The translations under genes and the position numbers were made by a program. Positions 9,982-18,247 of a stretch of DNA of 64,000 nucleotides are shown piece by piece. Below the pieces are notes generated by a model. That model did no database searches. It worked only from the letters and a program-made list of their open reading frames with translations, and was not told where the DNA came from. The DNA comes from Sphingomonas sp. Mn802worker (GTDB lineage: Bacteria; Pseudomonadota; Alphaproteobacteria; Sphingomonadales; Sphingomonadaceae), in the NCBI RefSeq assembly GCF_000382485.1, contig NZ_AORY01000012.1, positions 432,309 through 496,308 of the forward strand, written 5' to 3'. Position 1 is the stretch's first letter, and each line of letters opens with the position of its first letter.

Positions 9982-10836
9982 ATGCAGCGCTTCGAAGGAA
10001 CGCAGAGCTACGTCGCGACCGACGATCTGAAGGTCGCGGTCAATGCCGCGGTCACGCTGCGCCGCCCGCTGCTGGTCAAGGGCGAACCCGGCACCGGCAA
10101 GACCGTGCTCGCGCACGAGATCGCAAAGGCCGCCAACGCCGAGCTGATCGAGTGGAACGTCAAGTCGACCACCAAGGCGCAGCAGGGTCTCTACGAATAT
10201 GACGCGGTCGCGCGCCTGCGTGACGGGCAATTGGGCGACGAGCGCGTCCACGACATCGCCAACTACATCCGCCGCGGCAAATTGTGGGAGGCGTTTACCC
10301 GCCCTTCGCCGCCGGTCCTCTTGATTGATGAGATCGACAAGGCCGATATCGAGTTTCCCAACGACCTCCTCCAGGAACTCGATCGGATGGAGTTCCACGT
10401 CTACGAGACGAAGGAGACGGTGCGCGCGGTCGAGCGGCCGATCGTCGTCATCACGTCAAACAACGAAAAGGAGCTGCCTGACGCCTTCCTGCGCCGCTGC
10501 TTCTTCCACTACATCAAGTTTCCTGATCGCGACACGATGCAGGCGATCGTCGACGTCCATTTCCCCGGCATTCAGAAGTTGCTGGTCAGCCGCGCGATGG
10601 ACATCTTCTACGACGTGCGCGAGGTGCCGGGATTGAAGAAGAAGCCGTCGACCAGCGAGCTGCTCGACTGGCTGCGGCTGCTGCTGCACGAGGACATGCC
10701 GCTTGAGGTGTTGCAGAACCGCGATCCGACCAAGGCGATCCCGCCGCTGCACGGTGCATTGCTCAAGAACGAGCAGGACGTGATGCTTTTCGAGCGCCTC
10801 GCCTTCATGGCCCGGCGGCAGGCGAACAAGGGCTGA
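9982..10836 (+). CDS. MoxR-family AAA+ ATPase
   Basis: 284 residues from the ATG at 9982. An in-frame upstream start at 9907 would add a tail that does not look coding. Walker A is GEPGTGKT at 34-41. Walker B is LLIDEIDK. Sensor 1 is VITSNNEKELP, followed by an arginine-finger-like RRCFFHYI. MoxR ATPases act as chaperones that activate or insert cofactors into a partner, and they are usually encoded beside a VWA-domain protein. Here the VWA partner is at 11564-12742, with one CHAP gene between. This version (LKVAVNAAVTLRRPLLVKGEPG) belongs to the group paired with CoxE-like VWA proteins. The target is not encoded nearby. Confidence 0.92.
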   Translation: MQRFEGTQSYVATDDLKVAVNAAVTLRRPLLVKGEPGTGKTVLAHEIAKAANAELIEWNVKSTTKAQQGLYEYDAVARLRDGQLGDERVHDIANYIRRGKLWEAFTRPSPPVLLIDEIDKADIEFPNDLLQELDRMEFHVYETKETVRAVERPIVVITSNNEKELPDAFLRRCFFHYIKFPDRDTMQAIVDVHFPGIQKLLVSRAMDIFYDVREVPGLKKKPSTSELLDWLRLLLHEDMPLEVLQNRDPTKAIPPLHGALLKNEQDVMLFERLAFMARRQANKG

Positions 10837-10933
10837 CACGCCGCCGGGGAACACCGCCAAAAGCAGACGGGTAACGGCTCGCTAACCACGCCCGTCAAAC
10901 GCATCCTTACAATGAACCCGATACCAAAGGGTC

Positions 10934-11497
10934 ATGGTTCGCGTTCCCCCCACGTGCATCGCCTTGGTCACCGCTGTCGCCGCCCTGCTCGGTGCCGCCC
11001 CGGCCTCCGCCAATCTGCTCGACTACGTCGGGCAATGCGTGCCCTTTGCGCGTCAAGCGTCGGGCATCCAGATCTACGGCGATGCGTGGACGTGGTGGGA
11101 CCAGGCCGATGGCCGCTACAAACGCGGGCACAAGCCGAAGATCGGCGCGGTGATCGTGTTCGCGAAGACGGGGCAGCTCCGCCTCGGTCATGTCGCGGTG
11201 GTCAGCCGCGTGGTCGAGGACCGCGTGCTGATGCTGACCCACGCCAATTGGTCGCGTCAAAACGGTGAGCGGGGTCACGCCGAGCAGGACGTGACGCTCT
11301 ACGACGTGTCCGACGACAACGACTGGAGCCGGGTAAAGGTGTGGTACCGCGACTCGAACGGACTCGGCGGCAGCATCTATCCGGTAAAGGGCTTCATCTA
11401 CGGCACGGGAGACACCGCGCGCGAACTGACCGGGCGTGATCCCGATTACGTCGGTGCGCTGATCGATGCATACGTCCCGGGAGCAGGGGCGCACTGA
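10934..11497 (+). CDS. Secreted CHAP-domain (NlpC/P60-like) amidase/peptidase
   Basis: 187 residues with a Sec signal peptide ending near ASA-N27. The mature protein is a CHAP domain: Cys nucleophile C35 in GQCVPFARQASG, His H86 in LRLGHVAVVSRV, and a polar third residue, probably N105, in LTHANWS. Such enzymes cut amide bonds in peptidoglycan. The protein is a single domain with no binding module. It lies between the MoxR ATPase and its VWA partner on the same strand, with gaps of 97 and 66 bases, so co-expression is possible but not shown. Expected location is the periplasm. The triad is seen; the substrate is inferred from the family. Confidence 0.9.
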   Translation: MVRVPPTCIALVTAVAALLGAAPASANLLDYVGQCVPFARQASGIQIYGDAWTWWDQADGRYKRGHKPKIGAVIVFAKTGQLRLGHVAVVSRVVEDRVLMLTHANWSRQNGERGHAEQDVTLYDVSDDNDWSRVKVWYRDSNGLGGSIYPVKGFIYGTGDTARELTGRDPDYVGALIDAYVPGAGAH

Positions 11498-11563
11498 CCC
11501 TGTCGGAGCGGCTCGACACGGACCTGCTCGACACGGGCCAACGCGCGCGGCACACTCCGCCGC

Positions 11564-12742
11564 ATGTTCCTCCACTTCCTAGACGAGCTCCGCGCCGCCG
11601 GCATCCCCGCCAGCATGAAGGAGCATCTGATCCTGCTCGAAGCGCTCGAGGCCGAGGTGATCGAGCGCAAGCCGGAAGACTTCTACTACCTCTCGCGCGC
11701 GGTCTACGTGAAGGACGAAGGGGTGCTCGACAAATTTGACCAGGTCTTCGCCAAGGTGTTCAAGGGATTGGAGACCAGCTTCGCGGCCAACGAGGCCGCG
11801 GTTCCTGCCGACTGGCTGAAGGCGGTGGCCGAGAAGTATCTCAGTCCTGAGGAGATGGAGGCGATCAAGTCGCTCGGCTCCTGGGACGAGATCATGGAAA
11901 CGCTCAAGAAGCGCCTGGAGGAACAGGAGAAACGCCACCAGGGCGGCAACAAGTGGATCGGCACCGGCGGCACCAGCCCGTACGGCAATTCAGGCTACAA
12001 TCCCGAGGGTGTCCGCATCGGCGGCGAGAGCCGGCACAAGCGCGCGCTGAAGGTGTGGGACCAGCGCGAGTTCAAGAACCTCGACAACACGCGCGAGCTC
12101 GGCACGCGCAACATCAAGGTGGCGCTACGCCGGCTGCGCAAGTTCGCGCGCGAGGGCGCGGCGGACGAGCTCGACATCGATGCGACGATCGCGGGCACTG
12201 CTCGGCAAGGCTGGCTCGACGTGCACATGCGTCCCGAACGCCGCAATGCGGTCAAGCTGCTGCTGTTCCTCGACGTTGGCGGATCGATGGACCCGTTCAT
12301 CAAGCTGTGCGAGGAGCTGTTCTCGGCCGCGACGACCGAGTTCAAGAACCTTGAATTCTTCTACTTCCACAATTGTCCGTACGAGGGCGTGTGGAAGGAC
12401 AACAAGCGCCGCTTCGCCGAGCGAACGCCGATGTGGGACGTGCTTCACAAGTTTCCGCACGACTACAAGCTGATCTTCGTCGGCGACGCCGCGATGAGCC
12501 CGTATGAGATCACGCACCCCGGCGGCTCGGTCGAGCATTTCAACGAGGAAGCGGGGGCGGTGTGGATGCAGCGCCTCACTACCACCTATCCCGCAGCGGT
12601 GTGGCTCAACCCGACGCCCAAGGCGCAATGGGGCTATTCACAGTCGACCAAGATCATGCGCGAGCTGCTGAACGACCGCATGTACCCGCTGACGCTCGAC
12701 GGGCTGGACGAGGCAATGCGCGAGCTGACACGCAAGCGGTAA
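11564..12742 (+). CDS. VWA domain protein, CoxE-like, partner of MoxR
   Basis: 392 residues, cytoplasmic with no signal peptide. The N-terminal half (FLDELRAAGIPASMKEHL, DFYYLSRAVYVKDE) is typical of the CoxE-like family. The VWA domain starts near 230 (VKLLLFLDVGGSMD). Its MIDAS is DVGGSM, with Gly where DxSxS has the first Ser, which is usual in this family. Metal-dependent VWA proteins of this type work with MoxR AAA+ proteins to mature or remodel a target complex. The moxR gene is at 9982-10836. The gene converges on the RNase T2 gene with an 11-base gap. Confidence 0.9.
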   Translation: MFLHFLDELRAAGIPASMKEHLILLEALEAEVIERKPEDFYYLSRAVYVKDEGVLDKFDQVFAKVFKGLETSFAANEAAVPADWLKAVAEKYLSPEEMEAIKSLGSWDEIMETLKKRLEEQEKRHQGGNKWIGTGGTSPYGNSGYNPEGVRIGGESRHKRALKVWDQREFKNLDNTRELGTRNIKVALRRLRKFAREGAADELDIDATIAGTARQGWLDVHMRPERRNAVKLLLFLDVGGSMDPFIKLCEELFSAATTEFKNLEFFYFHNCPYEGVWKDNKRRFAERTPMWDVLHKFPHDYKLIFVGDAAMSPYEITHPGGSVEHFNEEAGAVWMQRLTTTYPAAVWLNPTPKAQWGYSQSTKIMRELLNDRMYPLTLDGLDEAMRELTRKR

Positions 12743-12753
12743 ACCACGTGCGC

Positions 12754-13479
12754 TCAGCGACGCCCGCGCCAGATCAGCAGCCGCTGCCCCGCCGGTGCGC
12801 CGCCGCCCTGCTCCGCATCGCAGGCGACGTAGCGGAAGCGCTTGTCGGTGCAAAGCCACAGTTCGTCGAGCCAGCCGGCCTTCTTGGTCGTCACGCGCAC
12901 CGCACCGGCCGGCAAGCCGTTCACCGCGGCGAAGCGGCGCTTGAACTCGGCAACGGTTAGCGGTCGACGCGATAGTGCATCCATGTCGGGGAAGCGCAAC
13001 CGTCCGAACATCGCGCTCGAGCGTGCGAAATAGGCCTCGGGCGACGTCCCCGGCATGCAGGTTCCGTGCTTCGACCATTCGTGCTGCATCAACTGCGCCG
13101 AGGGTGACGAGCATAGATGCTGTCGGATTAGCCTGGTCGGCAGGATCGGGGTCGCCTGACAATATTGCGGCCAATCCTTGCTCACGCCGTCTGGCCACAG
13201 GCCATGAAGCACGAAGCCGAAATCGTTGCCGCCGCCGCATTGCACGTTGCTGCGCGCACCACGGTCACGCGAGCCGGTGCGGCAATATTCGGGGCTCCAG
13301 CTGATCGCGAGCGTATAGCTGCCGATCGGCAAGCGTCGCACCGGCTGGCTTGCCGACGGCAAATCGGGATGCGGCCGCTCGATCGTCGTCGGAATGCGAC
13401 ACACATTCGCCTGCGCCGAAGCCATCGCCGGTACGACCAGCGGAGCACTGCCTGCCAGAACCATCGCAAGCCGCTTCAT
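12754..13479 (-). CDS. Secreted ribonuclease T2 family protein
   Basis: 241 residues with an N-terminal signal peptide cleaved near residue 23. Both active-site blocks of the RNase T2 family are present: CAS1 LHGLWPD (catalytic H92) and CAS2 HEWSKHGTC (H133, E134, H138). Several cysteines could make disulfides in the periplasm. The enzyme would degrade RNA to nucleoside 2',3'-cyclic phosphates, probably for scavenging. Its ATG overlaps the stop of the upstream membrane-protein gene by four bases (ATGA), so it is translationally coupled to it. Confidence 0.93.
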   Translation of the reverse strand: MKRLAMVLAGSAPLVVPAMASAQANVCRIPTTIERPHPDLPSASQPVRRLPIGSYTLAISWSPEYCRTGSRDRGARSNVQCGGGNDFGFVLHGLWPDGVSKDWPQYCQATPILPTRLIRQHLCSSPSAQLMQHEWSKHGTCMPGTSPEAYFARSSAMFGRLRFPDMDALSRRPLTVAEFKRRFAAVNGLPAGAVRVTTKKAGWLDELWLCTDKRFRYVACDAEQGGGAPAGQRLLIWRGRR

Positions 13480-13916
13480 TCGCCGTCCTCCACCAGATCG
13501 CCGGTCAGGTCTTCACCGAACCAGGCGCGTGCATCGATGCGAAACAGCATCGCCGCTGCGGCGATGCTCAATCCCGTCGTCAGCACCGACAGGATCAGCG
13601 AGGTCGCGCTGATCGCCCCGCCGAGCAACGCGGGCAGGTTGAACAGGAAACGCAGCGCCGAGAGTCCGGCAAGCACCACCACGATCCACTTGGCGACAAC
13701 GCTCGCGCGTCTGGTGGTGAAGAACCACAGCAGCAGCGTGACCACGACATTCAGCCCGAGCATGACGAACAGCATCCAGCCGAACGGCTTGGTCTGCGGA
13801 TTGGAGGCGAGCCGCGCCTGCATATTGGGCCAGTCGACCGCCCAGGCGATCAGCGAGACCGCGAGGCTGGCGAGGTAGAGCCGCTCGAAAGTGACGATCG
13901 AAGCCGGTCGCTGCAT
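13476..13916 (-). CDS. Four-helix integral membrane protein of unknown function
   Basis: 146 residues from the ATG at 13916. Longer in-frame starts to 14078 give a non-membrane, Arg/Ser-rich extension and would overlap nadC, so they are unlikely. Four hydrophobic segments are visible: SLAVSLIAWAV, FVMLGLNVVVTLLLWFF, WIVVVLAGLSALRFL and SLILSVLTTGLSIAAAAML. The C-terminus is acidic and probably cytoplasmic. The stop overlaps the RNase T2 start (ATGA), suggesting a two-gene operon. No family recognised. Confidence 0.8.
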   Translation of the reverse strand: MQRPASIVTFERLYLASLAVSLIAWAVDWPNMQARLASNPQTKPFGWMLFVMLGLNVVVTLLLWFFTTRRASVVAKWIVVVLAGLSALRFLFNLPALLGGAISATSLILSVLTTGLSIAAAAMLFRIDARAWFGEDLTGDLVEDGE

Positions 13917-13956
13917 ATGATCCTGTGAGGCGAGAGTGGAGGAACGATTGGTGCCG

Positions 13957-14802
13957 TTACACGGCAGCGAAGTCGAGCCCGATATCGGCGGCGGGAGCCG
14001 ATTGCGTGATCCGCCCGACGCTGACGAAGTCGACGCCGCTTTCCGCGATCGCGCGGATCGTCTCCAGCGTGACACCACCCGACGCCTCGGTCGGCACGCG
14101 TCCGCCGACCAGCATCACGGCGTCGCGCAGGGTCGCAGGCGTCATGTTGTCGAGCAGCAGGTGCGTCGCGCCACCCGCCAGCGCCGGCTCAATCTGCTCG
14201 ACGCGGTCGACCTCAACGATGATGCGCGCAATGCCGGCCTCCTTGGCGCGCGCAGCGGCCTCCGCGACGCCGCCTGCGACCGCGACGTGGTTGTCCTTGA
14301 TCATCGCCGCGTCCCACAACCCCATACGGTGGTTGGTCGCGCCGCCCATGCGGGTCGCGTATTTCTCCAGCCGCCTCAGGCCCGGGATCGTCTTGCGCGT
14401 GTCGAGCAGCGTCGCGCCGGTGCCCTCGATCCGATCGACATAGGCGCGTGTCAGCGTCGCGATGCCCGATAGATGCTGCACGGTGTTGAGCGCCGAGCGT
14501 TCGGCTGTCAGCAGTGCGCGCGCCCATCCCTCGACGCGCATCAACTCGGTTCCGCCCGCGACCCGGTCGCCGTCGGCGACCAGCAGCGCGATCGTCGCTT
14601 CGGGATCGAGCCGGCGAAAGAATGCCGCGGCGATCTCCAGCCCGGCAACCGTGATCGCGTCGCGGCTGTCCATCACCGCGGTGAAGCGCGCGTCGGCAGG
14701 GATCACCGCGGCAGAGGTGACATCCCCACCCTCGCCCATGTCCTCGGCGAGCGTCGCTTCGACGAACGCGTCGAGGGCGAAGCCATCAAGCGTGAAGGTC
14801 AC
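13957..14802 (-). CDS. nadC: Nicotinate-nucleotide pyrophosphorylase (carboxylating), quinolinate phosphoribosyltransferase
   Basis: 281 residues, full length. It converts quinolinate and PRPP to nicotinate mononucleotide, CO2 and pyrophosphate in de novo NAD synthesis. Family signatures are clear: EDMGEGGDVTS, ALLTAERSALNTVQHLSG, LDTRKTIPGLRRLEKYA, and NHRMGLWDAAMIKDNH. The start overlaps the stop of the SH3 protein gene by four bases. nadA and nadB are not in the window; nadK is at 50042. Confidence 0.96.
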   Translation of the reverse strand: MTFTLDGFALDAFVEATLAEDMGEGGDVTSAAVIPADARFTAVMDSRDAITVAGLEIAAAFFRRLDPEATIALLVADGDRVAGGTELMRVEGWARALLTAERSALNTVQHLSGIATLTRAYVDRIEGTGATLLDTRKTIPGLRRLEKYATRMGGATNHRMGLWDAAMIKDNHVAVAGGVAEAAARAKEAGIARIIVEVDRVEQIEPALAGGATHLLLDNMTPATLRDAVMLVGGRVPTEASGGVTLETIRAIAESGVDFVSVGRITQSAPAADIGLDFAAV

Positions 14803-15284
14803 GGCAACGCCTCGTCCGGTTCAACACCCCACAATCGCGTATTCTCGACCCAGCCGGCTTGCCCGTGCACGTCGAAGCGGCACCAGCCCGATCCGCACTG
14901 GCTCAATCGCCCGACGACGCCAGGCGCCGCGCGCCATAGAAGCTTCCCGCCGCCGCGCCGCTCATGCATTTCGATCGGCTGCCCGCCCTCGACAATCGCG
15001 GTGCGCGTGCTGCTGACCATGTTGCCGAGGAACCACCCCTGTGTGCCGCTCGGGTCCTCGACCTTGCGCCATTCCTTGAACGTGTCGATGACGCGGACCG
15101 GCAGGTCGCGGCGGACGTACAGCCATGTCGCGGGGTAGGTGCGCCCCGGCCCACTCCGCATCCGCGCACGCGCCGGCGCGATCGAGGCGTAGTAAGGCGG
15201 CTTCTGCTTCGGCTCGGCCGCCTGTGCGCCATCGACGAGGCATAAGGCGGCGAGCGCCCCGACAACACTGATACGCCTGTTCAC
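14799..15284 (-). CDS. Exported SH3-domain protein
   Basis: 161 residues from a GTG at 15284, chosen because it places a clean signal peptide (VVGALAALCLVDGAQAAE) at the N-terminus and has a G-rich stretch just upstream. An ATG at 15383 would add 33 Arg-rich residues. The mature part reads as one or two bacterial SH3 repeats (ARMRSGPGRTYPATWLYVRRDLPVRVI, then RAAPGVVGRLSQCGSGWCRFDV). These usually bind cell-wall peptides in the periplasm. The four-base overlap with nadC points to co-translation rather than to a shared function. Confidence 0.85.
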   Translation of the reverse strand: MNRRISVVGALAALCLVDGAQAAEPKQKPPYYASIAPARARMRSGPGRTYPATWLYVRRDLPVRVIDTFKEWRKVEDPSGTQGWFLGNMVSSTRTAIVEGGQPIEMHERRGGGKLLWRAAPGVVGRLSQCGSGWCRFDVHGQAGWVENTRLWGVEPDEALP

Positions 15285-15405
15285 TCGCCCTGTCCCCCCA
15301 CGTCGCCTGCCACGCGCATCTTGCCTCGCGACGCGGGCCGCTTCAACCATCCAGCCGCATGCTTCAAGCGTTGACGCGTCCACGCGACTGCGTCACTCAT
15401 CGCCG

Positions 15406-16431
15406 ATGCCCGACACGCCGCGTGTTGCCCAGCCTTTCACAGCCAAGCGCGTCGCGCACCCCAAGGTGATCGTCACGCGCGAACTCCCCGACACGGTGAT
15501 GTCGCGGATGGAGGCGTTGTTTGACACGACCAACAATCGCGGTGACGCTGCGATGACCCGCGCTCAGCTGACCGCTGCGATGGCCGATTGCGACGTGCTC
15601 GTCCCCGCCGTCACCGACACGATCGACGCCGACCTGATCGCGGATGCGGGCGAGCGGCTGCGACTGATCGCCAATTTCGGCGCGGGCGTGAACCACATCG
15701 ACCTGAAGGCGGCGCGCGCGCGGCGGATCATCGTCACCAACACGCCGGGCGTGCTGACCGAGGATACCGCCGACATGACAATGGCGCTGATCGTCTCGGT
15801 TCCACGACGGCTGGCGGAGGGCGAGAAACTGGTGCGGTCAGGCGCGTGGACCGGTTGGAGTCCCGGTGGAATGCTTGGCTACCGCATCGGTGGCAAGGCG
15901 CTCGGCATCGTCGGCATGGGGCGCATCGGTCAGGCGGTCGCGCGGCGCGCGCGTGCGTTCGGGCTGTCGATCCACTACCATAACCGCCACCGGCTGCCGA
16001 AGGTGCTCGAAGGCGAGTTGGGCGCCGAGTGGCATCCGAACCTCGACGAGATGCTGGGCGCGATCGACATCCTAACGCTCCACACCCCGCTCAACGACGA
16101 CAGCCGCGACCTGATCGACGCGGGGCGGATCGCGCTGCTGCGCCCGCACGTCTTCGTCATCAACGCAAGCCGCGGCGGCATCCTCGACGAGGACGCGCTC
16201 GTCGATGCATTACAGAACGAGCGACTGGCGGGTGCCGGTCTCGACGTGTGGCAGCACGAACCACGCATCGATCCACGGCTGCTTGCACTCCCCAACGTCG
16301 TCATGACGCCGCACATGGGCTCGGCGACCTACGAAGGAAGGGTTGCGAGCGGCGACAAGGTGATCGCCAACATTCGCATGTGGGCCGACGGTCACCGCCC
16401 GCCCGATCAGGTGCTCGACGGCTGGGCCTGA
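15406..16431 (+). CDS. D-2-hydroxyacid dehydrogenase (glyoxylate/hydroxypyruvate reductase type)
   Basis: 341 residues. NAD(P)-dependent 2-hydroxyacid dehydrogenase fold: substrate-domain motif NFGAGVNHIDL, Rossmann motif GIVGMGRIGQAVARRA, catalytic Arg in INASRGG, Glu in QHEPRIDP and His in TPHMGS. It resembles D-glycerate dehydrogenases acting on glyoxylate or hydroxypyruvate. Exact substrate cannot be read from sequence. It is divergent from the SH3/nadC operon and followed by a small lipoprotein gene. Confidence 0.93.
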   Translation: MPDTPRVAQPFTAKRVAHPKVIVTRELPDTVMSRMEALFDTTNNRGDAAMTRAQLTAAMADCDVLVPAVTDTIDADLIADAGERLRLIANFGAGVNHIDLKAARARRIIVTNTPGVLTEDTADMTMALIVSVPRRLAEGEKLVRSGAWTGWSPGGMLGYRIGGKALGIVGMGRIGQAVARRARAFGLSIHYHNRHRLPKVLEGELGAEWHPNLDEMLGAIDILTLHTPLNDDSRDLIDAGRIALLRPHVFVINASRGGILDEDALVDALQNERLAGAGLDVWQHEPRIDPRLLALPNVVMTPHMGSATYEGRVASGDKVIANIRMWADGHRPPDQVLDGWA

Positions 16432-16531
16432 ACGTGTGCCTGCTCGCGCCTTTGTAACAAAGCTTTACGCAGCGGAACCCACATCGGCGCTCATCATTGA
16501 TCCGGCTCCCCACATCAACGGAGCCTATACG

Positions 16532-16723
16532 ATGCGCAACGCAGCCCTGATCGCCGTACTCGGTCTCGCCGCTCTCTCCACCTCGGCCTGTTCCACCCTC
16601 AAGGGTGCGGCGATCGGCGGTGCCGGGGGCGCGGGTGTTGCCGCAGCCACCGGCGGCAGTGTCGAAAAGGGTGCAGCCGTTGGCGGCGTCGGCGGCGCGG
16701 TGGTCGGCACCATCGTTGACTGA
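16532..16723 (+). CDS. Small glycine-zipper lipoprotein
   Basis: 63 residues from the ATG at 16532. A hydrophobic signal segment ends at STSAC, giving a probable lipidated Cys20. The rest is a Gly/Ala zipper (GAAIGGAGGAGVAAATGG, GGVGGAVVGTIVD) like the YMGG/osmotic-inducible lipoprotein families. An upstream in-frame start would add 32 residues without any leader. Probably outer-membrane anchored; function unknown. An AT-richer stretch just upstream (near 16450-16480) may carry its promoter. Confidence 0.8.
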   Translation: MRNAALIAVLGLAALSTSACSTLKGAAIGGAGGAGVAAATGGSVEKGAAVGGVGGAVVGTIVD

Positions 16724-16730
16724 ATGAATG

Positions 16731-16766
16731 GTGCGGGCCGCGCGATCATCGTCGCGTGGCCTGCAC
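16731..16766. terminator. Inverted repeat between convergent genes, probable bidirectional terminator
   Basis: A 15-bp stem (left arm 16731-16745, right arm 16752-16766) with two G-U pairs and a six-base loop TCATCG. It lies eight bases after the lipoprotein stop and four bases from the stop of the convergent flavoprotein gene. There is no T tract on either side, so efficiency is uncertain. Confidence 0.6.
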
Positions 16767-16770
16767 CCGG

Positions 16771-18174
16771 TCAATCGCCCGTCAGGATACGGTCGACCAG
16801 TTCCTTGACGCTCGGCACGTAGCCGTTCGAGTAAAACGGATCGCGCTTGAAGTTATACGCGGCGTGTCCCGCAAACATCAGATTCCGCTCGACATCGCCG
16901 CCGTGCGCGATCTCCTGAAGCGTCTTCTGGATGCAGAAACTGCGCGGATCGGCGAGGCGACCGGTGGAGTTGGTCTCGGTATCCGCCCAGCTCGAGAACA
17001 GGCATTGCGACAGGCACCCCATGCAATCGGCCTGATCCTTCCGGATCTCGCCCTTCTCCTGCGGCGAAACGAACACCAGCGTGTTGTCCGGCGTCTTGAG
17101 CGCATCGGTGAAGCCCTCGCCAAACCACTGCCGCGCGCGCAGGAGATCGTTGCGCGTGACCCAGAAGTTCTTGCCCTTCACGCCCACGTCAAGCTGAAAG
17201 ACGTGGTCGCCCGCCTCCTGCGTCGAGAACGCGATCTGCCGCTCGGATCGCGCCTCAAGACTACGCAGGAACGGGTTGCGCACCGCCGAGGAATAGAAAC
17301 CGGTGGGTGAGAAGCGGTGGAGCAGCACGTCGCCCTCTTCCACGGTCAACAGCCGCTGCTTCCAGTCGGCAGGGATCGGGCTCTCGCGCGTCAGCAGCGG
17401 GCGCGTGCCGTACTGAAATGCGATCTGGCCGAGCTCGGGATTGTCGATCCACTCGTTCCAGTCGCGCAGGTACCAGACGCCACCCGCCATCACGATCGGC
17501 GTCGTATCGGGAATGCCGCCCTCGCGCATCGTCTCGCGCAGCGCCTTGACGCGCGGATACGGGTCCTCGGGACGCAGCGGGTCCTCTGCGTTCGACAGGC
17601 CGTTGTGGCCGCCCGCCAGCCACGGATCCTCGTACACTACGGCGCCGAGCAGTTCCGACACCTTGGAATAAGCGCGCTTCCACAACGCGCGAAAGGCCCG
17701 GCCCGAGCTGACGATCGGCAGGTAGTTGACGTTGTATGACGCCGCGATCTCGGACAGCTTGTACGGCATGCCCGCGCCGCAGGTGACGCCGGCGACCATG
17801 CCCTTGGTTCGCTCCAGCACGCCTTGCAGCACGCGTTGCGCACCGCCCATTTCCCATAGCACGTTGATGTTGATCGCGCCGCGACCGCCCGCGATTTCCC
17901 ACGCGCGCTGGACCTGCTGCACGGCACCCTCAATCGCATAGGCGATCAGTTCCTCGTGCCGCTCACGCCGGGTCAGCGCGCGGTAAACCTGCGGGATGAT
18001 CTTGCCCTCAGGATCGTAGCTGTCGGCATTGACCGCCGACACCGTGCCGATGCCGCCTGCCGCGGCCCAGGCACCCGCCGAAGCGTGGTTCGTCGCAGCA
18101 ACGCCTTTTCCACCCTCCACCAATGGCCAGACTTCGCGGCCGGCATAGACGATGGGGTTCAGGCCCTTGAACAC
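16771..18174 (-). CDS. Nitronate monooxygenase-like FMN enzyme with C-terminal cysteine motif
   Basis: 467 residues. The core is an NPD/nitronate-monooxygenase TIM barrel: GVAATNHASAGAWAAAGGIGTVSA at the start, NINVLWE, VTCGAGMP, VVYEDPWLAGGHNG with the likely catalytic H190, and VMAGGVWY near 228 for FMN phosphate binding. Typical members have about 320-380 residues. This one has a long C-terminal part with C384, C387, C391 and C414 (CX2CX3CX22C), a spacing reminiscent of Fe-S sites in other FMN barrels. It may be a relative with a different redox reaction. It is the last gene of a same-strand run 21546 to 16771 with short gaps. Confidence 0.82.
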   Translation of the reverse strand: MFKGLNPIVYAGREVWPLVEGGKGVAATNHASAGAWAAAGGIGTVSAVNADSYDPEGKIIPQVYRALTRRERHEELIAYAIEGAVQQVQRAWEIAGGRGAININVLWEMGGAQRVLQGVLERTKGMVAGVTCGAGMPYKLSEIAASYNVNYLPIVSSGRAFRALWKRAYSKVSELLGAVVYEDPWLAGGHNGLSNAEDPLRPEDPYPRVKALRETMREGGIPDTTPIVMAGGVWYLRDWNEWIDNPELGQIAFQYGTRPLLTRESPIPADWKQRLLTVEEGDVLLHRFSPTGFYSSAVRNPFLRSLEARSERQIAFSTQEAGDHVFQLDVGVKGKNFWVTRNDLLRARQWFGEGFTDALKTPDNTLVFVSPQEKGEIRKDQADCMGCLSQCLFSSWADTETNSTGRLADPRSFCIQKTLQEIAHGGDVERNLMFAGHAAYNFKRDPFYSNGYVPSVKELVDRILTGD

Positions 18175-18247
18175 GCTGCTGTCACTTCCCGACGTTGGTA
18201 ATTCGGTCCGCTATAAACCAAAGTCGGGACAAGGCGATAGGATTGCA

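Noticed and set aside
11505..11540. Direct repeat GCTCGACACGG, two copies, before the VWA gene
   Set aside because: Only two short GC-rich copies in a GC-rich region. No symmetry or position suggesting an operator.
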